DNA from: Candidatus Thalassarchaeaceae archaeon
GTDB lineage: Archaea > Thermoplasmatota > Poseidoniia > Poseidoniales > Thalassarchaeaceae
Length of the DNA: 21,553 bases
Assembly: GCA_029250565.1 (NCBI GenBank)
Contig: JAQXFA010000153.1
Coordinates: 1 to 21,553 of the forward strand
Direction: 5' to 3'
Position numbers and translations under genes: made by a program. The notes under the pieces are model-generated. The model made no database searches and had not been told where the DNA came from. It worked only from the letters and a program-made list of their open reading frames with translations. Below, one piece after another: positions 1 through 8,430 of this stretch; position 1 is the first letter of the stretch; each line of letters starts with the position of its first letter.

Positions 1-110
1 TGGCAATGAAAGATTAAATTCAGGTAGTCGAGTATACCGATTTACTTCCTACACTAAGTATAGTTGCGCATAACGGTGTAGCCACCTGTGATTTAAGGCT
101 AATTTTGGGG

Positions 111-126
111 TTTTATATTTTTTAAA
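111..126 (+). promoter_or_regulatory. Candidate TATA box of the surface protein gene
   Basis: An AT run of the form TTTATATTTTTTAAA lies about 165 nt ahead of the start codon at 290. It is the most TATA-like element in the first 289 bases, which hold no supportable gene. If archaeal spacing applies, transcription would start near 140-150 and leave a leader of roughly 140 nt that contains the two palindromes listed separately. A closer, weaker promoter cannot be excluded. This is inference from sequence only. Confidence 0.4.
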
Positions 127-175
127 GCGTTGCTAACGTCACATTAATACTATTTGAACGGGGGTAACTTTTACC

Positions 176-187
176 AAACGTACGTTT
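176..187. repeat. 12-bp perfect palindrome in the surface protein leader
   Basis: AAACGTACGTTT is a perfect 12-bp palindrome, 7 nt ahead of a second palindrome at 195-211. It lies between the candidate TATA box and the start codon of the surface protein gene. Such dyads often bind dimeric regulators, but no binding protein can be named from this window. Confidence 0.5.
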
Positions 188-194
188 CGTAAAA

Positions 195-211
195 TCAAAA
201 TTGAATTTTGA
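195..211. repeat. 17-nt inverted repeat in the surface protein leader
   Basis: TCAAAATTGAATTTTGA has 8-bp perfect arms around a single central G. Its position, 79 nt before the start codon and next to the palindrome at 176-187, makes an operator plausible. As RNA it would have almost no loop, so a DNA-level role is more likely than a terminator. The function is inferred. Confidence 0.5.
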
Positions 212-289
212 CCGCAAAGCGTCGCGGTTAAGTACCAAATCAATGACATTTGAACGAACGCAGTAGTGATACTGAAGGAGTCGATTAGA

Positions 290-3200
290 ATGAATGACAC
301 AAATAAGAGTATGATGATGGTTTTGCTGATGGTTATGAGCAGCCTTTTGGCAGGCTATTCCCCAGCAATAGGAGATGCAGAAGCAGCCCAAGTAGTCATC
401 ACAGATGCAGTACAAGTGGTCGACGGTGGCCAAGTGAATGATAGAATGGCGGCTGTTGATTCAGATGGTGATGGTAATATCCACATTGTTTGGAGTAGGA
501 ATACTCAACATCTCTTTTACACAATGTTAGATGCAAGAGCGCAAACAGTGATTTCTGCTACCCAGATATCCAATACTGGCGCTCACCGTTCATGGAATCC
601 AGATATTGCGGTAGACGACAGCGGAATGGTGCATGTTACATGGGCTAACACCGCTGGACAACACTCAATCATGTACACTCTTTTGGATCCTTCATTCCAT
701 CCTCAAGATGGTTCACCTGGTGATGATTCAACACTTTCAATGGTTGATGATTTCGTAGTTAGTCAACGGAATCAAGATAGAGGATGGCCAGCTATAGCAC
801 TCGACTCGCTTGGCTCAGTCCACATTGTTTGGCAAGATTCATATGAACAACTTGACAAATTTTACCAACAACCACAGATATACTATTCAATGCTAGATAT
901 TGATCTATCAACTCGAGAAGCAATCACAGCAATTGATGATACTCTGCTAACACCTATTATTGGCCACAAGGGGCACCCCGACATAGCAGTTGATGCTAAC
1001 GACTTTGTTCAGATTGTATGGGATGATACACGTGGAGGAAAGGTGGAATTCGCAGCACCAATTGACACATCAGGTTCAATGTACCAAGAATGGGGAGACA
1101 TGTGTACTGTGTTTTATGGTGGCCAATGGTCAAGTGGTGGTTACTTCCAAGGTATCAAACCAATGCTAACAGATGCAAATATATCTGTTTACGAAACATT
1201 GTATCTTCTTAGTGGTAACACTCCAAGTGCTGCTAGTGGTGGTTCTTGTTCTACAGCATACCAAACCGGTGGCTCTGGTGGTAATGTCCGCCCAACTGCC
1301 CTTGGCTTGACTCCTGGCGATGATTCAGGCGGCATCCGTAAATTGACTGAAGTAGTCTATGGTGGTGCAGCAACTAATCTCCCTTCAGATGGTGGATACT
1401 ACTCTGAATTCTGGGGCCCGGGTTCAACATGGGCTTGTTTGTCATGGAAGGATGCTGGTGGAAATGTACCAGGTAATCCACCAACTCAGCGTGACCACAA
1501 ATGGAATCCAAATGCAACTAAGATTGTAATGCCAATTTCCGATGAGGGGCCATACGGAGGGCACCCAATTGATCAACAAGATTCACAGAGTATTAACGAA
1601 GCACACGATGCTTGTGTCCTTGCTGGCGTAACCCCGGTTCCAATGTATTCTGGTAACAACCAAGGTGTAACTTCGGCAAGTATTGACATGGCAAAATGCC
1701 CTAATGGTCAAACATCAACCGGGCCAAGAATTTGCCCTGGTTCAACAGTTCGAAATACAAATGCAGGTGGTCAAGCGCATGCGTTCCCATCAGGTGGTGC
1801 AAATTCAATGAGCCTTCTAGTTGAAGCAATGATTTACCTTGCAACTAACAATTCCCGTGAAATCTATCTAACTGTACTTGACCCTCATTCACTTATCAAT
1901 AACCCACCCAATTCTTGGGGGTACGGTGACACTGGTCACTCTGTTTCAGGTAACTCATACATTGAGAGAATCGGCCCTTCAGTTGATTCCAATGGTGTTG
2001 GTAGCCTTGTTGTAGTAAATGATACTAGAATTACTATCGATGATGCATTCAGTTTACACCCATCAATTGCCATTGATTCAAGTGGAAACACCCACATTGC
2101 TTGGATGGATGGCCGTGGTTATGGTTTTGACAAAGATGACAACTACGAAGTTTGGTACACACGCCTAAGGCTACGAGGCTCAAGTGAGTGGAATGGTGTT
2201 CCAGGTGGATTACCATCGTATGGTATCAAACAAATTTACGATTACCCAATATCTGAATTTGAAGGTAAGAGCAACATCCCACCAGCACGACCTTGGGGTC
2301 CATCATCTTACATGCCTTCTATTCTTGCAGATGCACAAGATAACATCCATATCGCATGGTTAGAGAATTCCAATGTAACTGCTGGTGAAGAGATAATGTA
2401 CACGCGTTTGAATCACACCAACGATGCATACCCAAACGGCATCCCTCTAAATTCACTAGCAACATTCATTCTCGATGAATGGGAACCAACTCCAGTAACA
2501 AAGTGGGCATCTGATAAGTTAGGTCCCAACAGTGGTCGTTCACCAGAAATGGGACAGCCACCAGCATTTGCAAATGATCTTGGTAGCGGAGCACACATGG
2601 CCTGGTCTGACACTACAAAGTGTGATGGCTCATCAAACAACAATATGTATACAATTTGTTATACACATATTTTGACTGGTCAAGTTGATGTTTTCCTTGA
2701 AGATGGAGAAGCTGATTGGTTACACATTATTGAGCCAGGGGAAGAGACCATCTTCAACATGACAATTAACAATACAACACCCGGGCCAGTTGACTTAGTT
2801 GCTGACACATATTCATTGAATCTCAGCATGATGTGCATTGTCCCTCAAGAAATTGCTGAAGCACACGGAATTTCACAGCAATGTAACGCTGGTAACTGGA
2901 CAATGACAATGTTCTTTGCTAGTAACCACACTGCCATATTCCCTGACACAGATATTTACCTGAAAGGTGGAGAAGCCGAGAGAATATATCTACGCGTAAG
3001 GGCGCCATCAGTGTATCAAGCACACCATGACGAAAATTCGTATGTGACGGTTTCAGCAGTATCGCATAAAGATCCTGCTATACGTTCCGATAGATTGACT
3101 CTGACAATGATGGATGTGGTTCACGGAATACAACTCGACACCTCACACGAAAGGTCTGATGTTGAGCAGGGCCAAACGGCAATTTTCTCAATTACTATAA

Positions 3201-5362
3201 CTAACACAGGAAACGTGTTTGATAGTTTTGCCTTCTATGATCCAAACACGATTGAAGGGCAACAAGAGTGGTTACTTCCATTCGGTTGGCAAATTCGCTT
3301 CCCTCTACAAGTATCACTTGACCCAGGTCAGTCAGTTACGAAAAACCTTGAGATTAGTGTACCAACGACGCAAGAGCCAGGAACTTTTGCGCTGTTCCTA
3401 AAGGGTTGGTCAATGGGTGAGCCACGTAAGTCGGTAGCTTCGGGTTCAATGGATGTATTGGAATTGTATGTCAATGTCAGTATCCGTTCAACAGGCAATA
3501 TTGTCTTTGAAATATATGATACTACAGAATATGTGTTGCCTGGTGATTGTGCAAGTTATGACATTGATGTCATCAAGCATTTCCAACCAGGGTACATTAT
3601 TTTCACAACACCTGGTGCACCTGCTGAAAGGCCATCTGAAATCCCAGAGCATGTTTGGAGGGAAGATCACTGGACACTTACGTTAGACTTCGCAAATGCA
3701 CCCGGTGGTAATTCAATGGGATTGAATGAACCTAGACACTGGGGAACTATTGACTATCCATACACTGTAACAGCAGTTGTATGTGCTCCTGATAACGCAA
3801 ATGCAGGACTTGGTCCTGCTTTGACAGTTAAGGCACACTTGGACGGTGCAAGCCGAGTTTCGGACTCAGTAATCTTGTCAACGAATGTAATTCATGTTTA
3901 TGATTTAGAATCATCTGTAGTTGATTTAGCACCACCATACGAGTATACAGTTGATCCTTCAGATGAACTTGAGGTACCTATCATCACAACTAACAATGGA
4001 AATGGTGCTGACCGCTACGATGTGCGCGTCGCACGCGTTACTGACCTAGCATCTGGTCTCGAAGTTCTATGGGATGTAGATGTGCCAAGAGGTATACTTT
4101 CAGAGTTACAACGTGGTGATTCAGAAAACATCACAGTAACAGTCAATGTGCCATTGATGGTGACTGCAGGTAATTATGAAATTGTTCTAGATGTATTCAG
4201 CGAAGAATCATATCCTGATTCAGCGGGTAGGCCAACACGATTGCGAGATTCAATAACATTGGCTATTGCAGTTAATGAATTCCATGATATGCAATTATTG
4301 TTAGATCCATTTGTTGAATCAGATGTCAAGACAACAGCACCTGGACGAACAGTGAGATTCAATCTCAATGTCACTAACAACGGAAATGTCCCAGATAGAG
4401 CAACTTTGCACAACCATACAATTGACCTATCTTCAGGTACATGGGAGGAACGCCCAGGTATGGGTCACTTGGATAAGTGGCAGGTTTCATGGGCTATAAT
4501 GGATGGTCAGTTTGAAATTCCTTGCCGCCAACTTGGTGTAGGTGAAGAAGCACCAGTCAATGAGTGTGTTCGCCATGCAGATGGAACATGGATACTACCA
4601 GAGATGGCGTCATATTCTACAATCCCAATAGTTGCTCTTGTTAACATTAGCACAGAAGCAGCATTAGGTAATCAGCAACTTGGACTGAAAGTTCGTTCTT
4701 TCTTTGGTAACATGATGCAAGATGGTGATACCGATGACAGCGAATCATGGGAAGGCGAATTATTGGATACCAATGAATTAATTGTGACAATCCGTTTGCG
4801 TGCACCAAACCTACTCTTTGAGGATGTTACAGCAGATGTAAAGTCTGGTGACGTTGGAGATATGTTACCTATTAGAGTACAAATCATCAATGATGGTAAT
4901 GTTCACGCAACTGATATCCATGTTATTGTCTGTCAAGACCAATCAAAGGATGATGTACGTAAGAACGGTTGCGACGAGGAGAATGTCGCTTACAGACAAG
5001 TCATCGGTGCGCTAATGCCTCCAGATGCAGCAGAACGAACAGATCCTGCGGAGATTGTTCTTCTTTACCCAATCAAGGCTGGTAGTCACGATATCATATT
5101 AGTGATTGACCCAGATAACATGATTGTTGAATCAAGTGAGCGAGACAACATCTTCGAGTTAGAAGGTGGGTTGAAGTCTAGCAACGGTTGGATTGACCAA
5201 GCAACAGAAACGCTTGGTGCTTGGGGTGTACCAGGAATTATCATTCTGCTAACATTGTCATTGCTTGCAGTGGCTGGATTAGTGATGCACGGACGCCGTA
5301 AAGAAGCTCTTGCAAAGGTCGCAGAACAGAGTAGCCTGTTATCCACAGACGAAATGTTTTGA
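290..5362 (+). CDS. Giant surface protein: seven propeller motifs with an inserted VWA-like domain, Ig-like repeats and a C-terminal membrane anchor
   Basis: This 1,690-residue protein is predicted to be exported and anchored in the cytoplasmic membrane by its C-terminus. The ATG at 290 is preferred over an in-frame GTG at 266 because GAAGGAG at 273-279 lies 10 nt ahead of it and a signal peptide follows at once (residues 8-30, MMMVLLMVMSSLLAG). Seven copies of a motif like AVDxxGxxHIxWxD occur near residues 55, 105, 168, 231, 592, 677 and 760, the pattern of a beta-propeller. The fourth unit is interrupted at about residues 250-522 by a von Willebrand A-like domain with a MIDAS DxSxS (D259, S261, S263) and a later PISDEGP strand; this insert has several Cys. 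Residues about 815-1590 hold roughly five Ig-like units with TNxGN signatures, resembling NEW3/CARDB domains. A membrane helix at about 1645-1667 is followed by a short basic tail. The likely role is adhesion or ligand binding at the cell surface; the ligand is unknown. Confidence 0.85.
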   Translation: MNDTNKSMMMVLLMVMSSLLAGYSPAIGDAEAAQVVITDAVQVVDGGQVNDRMAAVDSDGDGNIHIVWSRNTQHLFYTMLDARAQTVISATQISNTGAHRSWNPDIAVDDSGMVHVTWANTAGQHSIMYTLLDPSFHPQDGSPGDDSTLSMVDDFVVSQRNQDRGWPAIALDSLGSVHIVWQDSYEQLDKFYQQPQIYYSMLDIDLSTREAITAIDDTLLTPIIGHKGHPDIAVDANDFVQIVWDDTRGGKVEFAAPIDTSGSMYQEWGDMCTVFYGGQWSSGGYFQGIKPMLTDANISVYETLYLLSGNTPSAASGGSCSTAYQTGGSGGNVRPTALGLTPGDDSGGIRKLTEVVYGGAATNLPSDGGYYSEFWGPGSTWACLSWKDAGGNVPGNPPTQRDHKWNPNATKIVMPISDEGPYGGHPIDQQDSQSINEAHDACVLAGVTPVPMYSGNNQGVTSASIDMAKCPNGQTSTGPRICPGSTVRNTNAGGQAHAFPSGGANSMSLLVEAMIYLATNNSREIYLTVLDPHSLINNPPNSWGYGDTGHSVSGNSYIERIGPSVDSNGVGSLVVVNDTRITIDDAFSLHPSIAIDSSGNTHIAWMDGRGYGFDKDDNYEVWYTRLRLRGSSEWNGVPGGLPSYGIKQIYDYPISEFEGKSNIPPARPWGPSSYMPSILADAQDNIHIAWLENSNVTAGEEIMYTRLNHTNDAYPNGIPLNSLATFILDEWEPTPVTKWASDKLGPNSGRSPEMGQPPAFANDLGSGAHMAWSDTTKCDGSSNNNMYTICYTHILTGQVDVFLEDGEADWLHIIEPGEETIFNMTINNTTPGPVDLVADTYSLNLSMMCIVPQEIAEAHGISQQCNAGNWTMTMFFASNHTAIFPDTDIYLKGGEAERIYLRVRAPSVYQAHHDENSYVTVSAVSHKDPAIRSDRLTLTMMDVVHGIQLDTSHERSDVEQGQTAIFSITITNTGNVFDSFAFYDPNTIEGQQEWLLPFGWQIRFPLQVSLDPGQSVTKNLEISVPTTQEPGTFALFLKGWSMGEPRKSVASGSMDVLELYVNVSIRSTGNIVFEIYDTTEYVLPGDCASYDIDVIKHFQPGYIIFTTPGAPAERPSEIPEHVWREDHWTLTLDFANAPGGNSMGLNEPRHWGTIDYPYTVTAVVCAPDNANAGLGPALTVKAHLDGASRVSDSVILSTNVIHVYDLESSVVDLAPPYEYTVDPSDELEVPIITTNNGNGADRYDVRVARVTDLASGLEVLWDVDVPRGILSELQRGDSENITVTVNVPLMVTAGNYEIVLDVFSEESYPDSAGRPTRLRDSITLAIAVNEFHDMQLLLDPFVESDVKTTAPGRTVRFNLNVTNNGNVPDRATLHNHTIDLSSGTWEERPGMGHLDKWQVSWAIMDGQFEIPCRQLGVGEEAPVNECVRHADGTWILPEMASYSTIPIVALVNISTEAALGNQQLGLKVRSFFGNMMQDGDTDDSESWEGELLDTNELIVTIRLRAPNLLFEDVTADVKSGDVGDMLPIRVQIINDGNVHATDIHVIVCQDQSKDDVRKNGCDEENVAYRQVIGALMPPDAAERTDPAEIVLLYPIKAGSHDIILVIDPDNMIVESSERDNIFELEGGLKSSNGWIDQATETLGAWGVPGIIILLTLSLLAVAGLVMHGRRKEALAKVAEQSSLLSTDEMF

Positions 5363-5381
5363 TTAAACAATACAAAACAGC

Positions 5382-5410
5382 CTCTCTCCCACTTACATGG
5401 TGGGAAAGAG
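5382..5410 (+). terminator. Hairpin after the surface protein gene, possible transcript end
   Basis: CTCTCTCCCAC (5382-5392) pairs with GTGGGAAAGAG (5400-5410) with one internal mismatch and a 7-nt loop, starting 20 nt after the stop codon. No T-run follows, and archaeal termination usually depends on T-rich tracts, so this may instead stabilise the mRNA 3' end. A second small dyad, ACACG-AAG-CGTGT, lies at 5460-5472 just before the next gene. Confidence 0.35.
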
Positions 5411-5482
5411 TGCTAACACCGAAGGCGTAATTGTATGAGTTACACCGTTTCCCTTTCAAACACGAAGCGTGTGTGATAATAC

Positions 5483-6421
5483 ATGAGTGAGGACATAGGC
5501 CAGAAGAATTCGCCTTGGCCCAAGCGTCTTTTAATTGCTGGAATCATCACTTTCATCCTTGGAGCAGCAGGTTTATGGAATACATTACCATCAATTAATG
5601 ATGACCTTATTCCTGACAATTTCAACGATGCGGTAATTGAACCAGGGGCAACAGTTGAGGTTAATCTAACTGGATTACGTATTTACTCATTATTTCAAAA
5701 TACTACAGAATCTAATGAGATAGATGGTTCTGTCACAGTTCTTCAAGATGGGGAGGAAGTTGAACTTCGAGATCCTTCAATGTTTTCTGGCATTGGAGAA
5801 ATGGAATATGATGGTGGTAAAATCACATATTCACCAATGGGTTGGGTACAACCATCTGAAGCCACTACTATGGAATTTCTTTCCCAATCTAATCAAACAA
5901 TATACTTGGTAGACCAAAATAAAGTTAGTGAAGAAGCATTTACTCACCCTGTGATTCTTTCTTCTTGTTTTTCATTAGTAATTTCAGTTTGTTTACTTCC
6001 GCTCTCAGTAATCTTATTCTTCATGAGGAAGAAAGATTCAGGTAAATCATCGAATGTAACTCTCCAAACATCAGATGGCAGACAATTAAATTTGCAAATG
6101 GAGGGACTAACTAATAGTGGCGCAGTTCTGACAACTGAACAGATTTATGCACTTGCTAGATTACAAGAGAAGGCTGGACCAGATGGTAAAATCACATTAG
6201 ATATTCAAATGCCAAGTGGCTTGGCTTCAAAATCAGTACCACCTCCTTTTTCTGATCGACCTGATGATAATTCAACCAATGCAGTAAACTCCTTCAAGCA
6301 AAGTGTCAAACAATCTCAACAATCAAAACAACCAATCAGCGAAGTAGACACTGAATCATCAACCACATCATCAAGGGATGAAAAGAAGTCACCAAACTGG
6401 AAGGATTGGGATGAAGGTTGA
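5483..6421 (+). CDS. Two-TM membrane protein of unknown function
   Basis: I do not recognise a family for this 312-residue protein. It has a membrane helix at about residues 14-32, an extracytoplasmic region of about 120 residues rich in Asp, Glu and Asn, a second helix at about 156-178 followed by RKK, and a cytoplasmic tail of about 130 residues. The tail has a folded-looking part (QTSDGRQLNLQMEG, then TTEQIYALARLQEKAG) and a low-complexity end rich in Ser, Gln and Lys. The basic residues after helix 2 fit both termini being inside. It follows the surface protein on the same strand after a 120-nt gap with hairpins, so it may have its own promoter. No clear Shine-Dalgarno precedes the ATG. 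Confidence 0.75.
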   Translation: MSEDIGQKNSPWPKRLLIAGIITFILGAAGLWNTLPSINDDLIPDNFNDAVIEPGATVEVNLTGLRIYSLFQNTTESNEIDGSVTVLQDGEEVELRDPSMFSGIGEMEYDGGKITYSPMGWVQPSEATTMEFLSQSNQTIYLVDQNKVSEEAFTHPVILSSCFSLVISVCLLPLSVILFFMRKKDSGKSSNVTLQTSDGRQLNLQMEGLTNSGAVLTTEQIYALARLQEKAGPDGKITLDIQMPSGLASKSVPPPFSDRPDDNSTNAVNSFKQSVKQSQQSKQPISEVDTESSTTSSRDEKKSPNWKDWDEG

Positions 6422-6425
6422 TTTC

Positions 6426-6977
6426 TCAGTCATCAAGATTCTTTCCAACAGATCTAGCTGCTTCCACTGCTCCATCAGGTAAGAAGAACAGGTCAGGCAC
6501 AGGCTCAGGGAATGTGTCATCCCAAAATCTCTGAGAGCGAGCCCAAATTTCCTGTGAACTACACCACTTCAACCACTCATCTATCCAATCACAAGTAGCA
6601 ATGACTTTTTCATCCCCATTTGCATTATCTCTTAGGACACGATTCATCATACCAATAATCACAACATTAGCAGGAATGAGCGCATAAGTTCCGAATGGAT
6701 TGCGCTCGGTGTCAACAGTTCGTTGTTCCTTCCACAAAGCCAAAAATTGATCGTAGATGTATCCAATTGCTAGAACGGAAAGAAGAACACCTGCTGCAAT
6801 AGAGCCAAGCCCCCAATAGGTCATTGCAATACCAAGTGTTTCTTTTCCACCGTCAAACCTCCAACTAACATATGGCCAAATAAGTAGTGTGAGTGTGGTA
6901 CACCAAAACACCATAGAAATGAGTGTCTGGGATTGTTGTAACCGCCAATACTGGCGCATGAACCACTTCTTCATCAT
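6426..6977 (-). CDS. Small two-TM membrane protein of unknown function
   Basis: A 183-residue protein with a basic, aromatic N-terminus (KKWFMRQYWRLQQ), membrane helices at about residues 17-36 and 54-76, and a cytoplasmic remainder rich in Trp with two Cys. Three tandem start codons exist (GTG 6980, ATG 6977, ATG 6974); GGAGG at 6986-6990 on the minus strand gives 8-nt spacing to the ATG at 6977, which I chose. It ends 4 nt from the plus-strand gene before it and is divergent from the oxidoreductase. I recognise no domain that gives a function. Confidence 0.7.
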   Translation of the reverse strand: MMKKWFMRQYWRLQQSQTLISMVFWCTTLTLLIWPYVSWRFDGGKETLGIAMTYWGLGSIAAGVLLSVLAIGYIYDQFLALWKEQRTVDTERNPFGTYALIPANVVIIGMMNRVLRDNANGDEKVIATCDWIDEWLKWCSSQEIWARSQRFWDDTFPEPVPDLFFLPDGAVEAARSVGKNLDD

Positions 6978-7087
6978 CACTATCGCCTCCCACCTATCAC
7001 CTTTGATGCTTGTGTGCTTCAGTCAAGCAACCACCCGTTTTCCTGACTATCAATTCCTCGCGGGTCTCAAGTGTGTGAACCTCTCCT

Positions 7088-7098
7088 CACAACTTGTG
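7088..7098. repeat. 11-bp dyad over the oxidoreductase ribosome binding site
   Basis: CACAA-C-TTGTG is a perfect inverted repeat ending 6 nt before the ATG at 7105. Its right arm runs into the G-rich sequence GTGGGGG that is the only candidate ribosome binding site. It could be an operator or a small hairpin affecting translation. It is short and may be chance. Confidence 0.3.
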
Positions 7099-7104
7099 GG
7101 GGCC

Positions 7105-8376
7105 ATGTCTAGGGTACGAGCAGTGCTTGTCGGATTAGGTCACAGAACTGCTTGCTATGCCTCCTATGCACTTCAGCACCCAGAAGAAATGGAAGTCGTT
7201 GGTTTAGCTGACCCCGACAGCGATAGGTTGGCAATTTTTGCGGAAAAATATGGTATTCCCAATGACAAATGTTTCTCTTCAAGCCAAGAATTAGCAGCAA
7301 TACCAAGATTTGGAGAAATTGCCATCAATGGAACGATGGATGAGGTTCATGTTGAAACAACAATTCCTCTTGTAGAAGCAGGGTATCATGTGTTGTTGGA
7401 AAAGCCAATTGCTCCCAATTCTAGTGAATTAAATTTGCTTGATACAGCGGTTACCAAAGCTGGTGTGAAAGTCGCGATTTGTCATGTATTGAGGTATGCT
7501 CCTTTCTACAATGAAATTCAACAGCGGATTGTAGCAGGTGAAATTGGAGAAATTATTCATATTCATTCAACAGAAAATGTATCCTATCACCATATGGCTG
7601 TAGCGTTTGTCAGAGGGAAATGGAATAAGCGGGAAGTCAATCCAATCATGTTAGCAAAATGCTGTCATGATTTAGATCTAATTTGTTGGTTTAATAGTGG
7701 TATCAAACCATCCAAGATTTCATCAATGGGGGGGCGTCATTTCTTCACCACAAAAAATGCTCCCGAAGGTGCAGGTGAGAATTGTTTTGATTGCGATATT
7801 GAGCGTGATTGCCAATACTCGGCAAAGCGCCATTATATCGACAATAATTGGTGGTCATTTTACGCTTTAGCAGGCGAAAAAAATTATGAGCACGGAGAAG
7901 AAATAGATAATGAAATGTCAGCAGCACATATTGCTACAACCGATTACGGTCGTTGCGTTTGGAACAGTGAAAATGATGTTGCGGACCGCCAATCAGTCAT
8001 TATTGAGTTTGAAAACGGCTCTCTCGCCACTCATGATTTGGTCAGTAACAGTTCTAGAGCAACACGTAGATTACAGATTGTAGGAACTAAAGGCGAGATT
8101 TTTGGTGATATGGTTAGTGGCCAGTTTACTGTATGGAAACCGGCTGCGATTGATGGCAAAGAGTACACCAAAGAGGTCGTCGATACAGGTGTTAGTGAAG
8201 ACATGCATGGTGGGGGAGACTTACGACTTGTGAGGGACTTTCTGAGTTTGGTGAGAGGCGAGCAACCATCTCTTGCGACTACATCATTGAGCGATTCATT
8301 GAACAGCCATAAAATTGCTTTTGCCGCAGATATTTCAATGCAAGAATCAAGAATTGTTAACTTTGATGACATATAA
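7105..8376 (+). CDS. GFO/IDH/MocA family NAD(P)-dependent oxidoreductase
   Basis: This 423-residue protein matches the glucose-fructose oxidoreductase/inositol dehydrogenase family, which oxidises or reduces sugars and related compounds with NAD(P). The N-terminal Rossmann fold starts VRAVLVGLGHRT, where the usual GxGxxG is GLGHRT at residues 10-15, with an acidic end to strand 2 (LADPD). The family motif EKP is at 99-101 and the catalytic Lys and His are K185 and H188 in AKCCHDLD. A Cys cluster C227-x2-C230-x5-C236 followed by YSAKRHY lies in the C-terminal domain; a similar cluster occurs in a branch of the family. The reading frame stays open upstream of 7105, but that stretch is antisense to the neighbouring gene and lacks the fold, so the ATG before SRVRAVLVG is taken as the start. 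The substrate is unknown. The HTH regulator gene lies about 50-60 nt downstream on the same strand. Confidence 0.88.
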   Translation: MSRVRAVLVGLGHRTACYASYALQHPEEMEVVGLADPDSDRLAIFAEKYGIPNDKCFSSSQELAAIPRFGEIAINGTMDEVHVETTIPLVEAGYHVLLEKPIAPNSSELNLLDTAVTKAGVKVAICHVLRYAPFYNEIQQRIVAGEIGEIIHIHSTENVSYHHMAVAFVRGKWNKREVNPIMLAKCCHDLDLICWFNSGIKPSKISSMGGRHFFTTKNAPEGAGENCFDCDIERDCQYSAKRHYIDNNWWSFYALAGEKNYEHGEEIDNEMSAAHIATTDYGRCVWNSENDVADRQSVIIEFENGSLATHDLVSNSSRATRRLQIVGTKGEIFGDMVSGQFTVWKPAAIDGKEYTKEVVDTGVSEDMHGGGDLRLVRDFLSLVRGEQPSLATTSLSDSLNSHKIAFAADISMQESRIVNFDDI

Positions 8377-8417
8377 TCACATATTGCAGGTGGGTTTTTA
8401 CAAGGCGGCCGATTACA

Positions 8418-8430
8418 CAACCTTGGGTTG
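8418..8430. repeat. 13-nt dyad at the start of the regulator gene
   Basis: CAACC-TTG-GGTTG is a perfect inverted repeat with 5-bp arms that overlaps the upstream candidate start (TTG 8428) and lies 6 nt before the alternative GTG at 8437. An operator for self-regulation is a reasonable guess. Its presence slightly favours GTG 8437 as the true start. Confidence 0.35.

Noticed and set aside
1..110. End of an upstream gene at the window edge (about 23 open codons from base 2)
   Set aside because: Too short to recognise and without support from motif or codon pattern.
122..433. Minus-strand reading frame of 103 codons over the leader and signal peptide
   Set aside because: It is antisense to the signal peptide of the surface protein, has a His/Cys-rich composition unlike a real protein and no ribosome binding site.
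6889..7104. 72-residue N-terminal extension of the oxidoreductase
   Set aside because: It overlaps the minus-strand membrane protein in antisense and the Rossmann fold starts right after the ATG at 7105.
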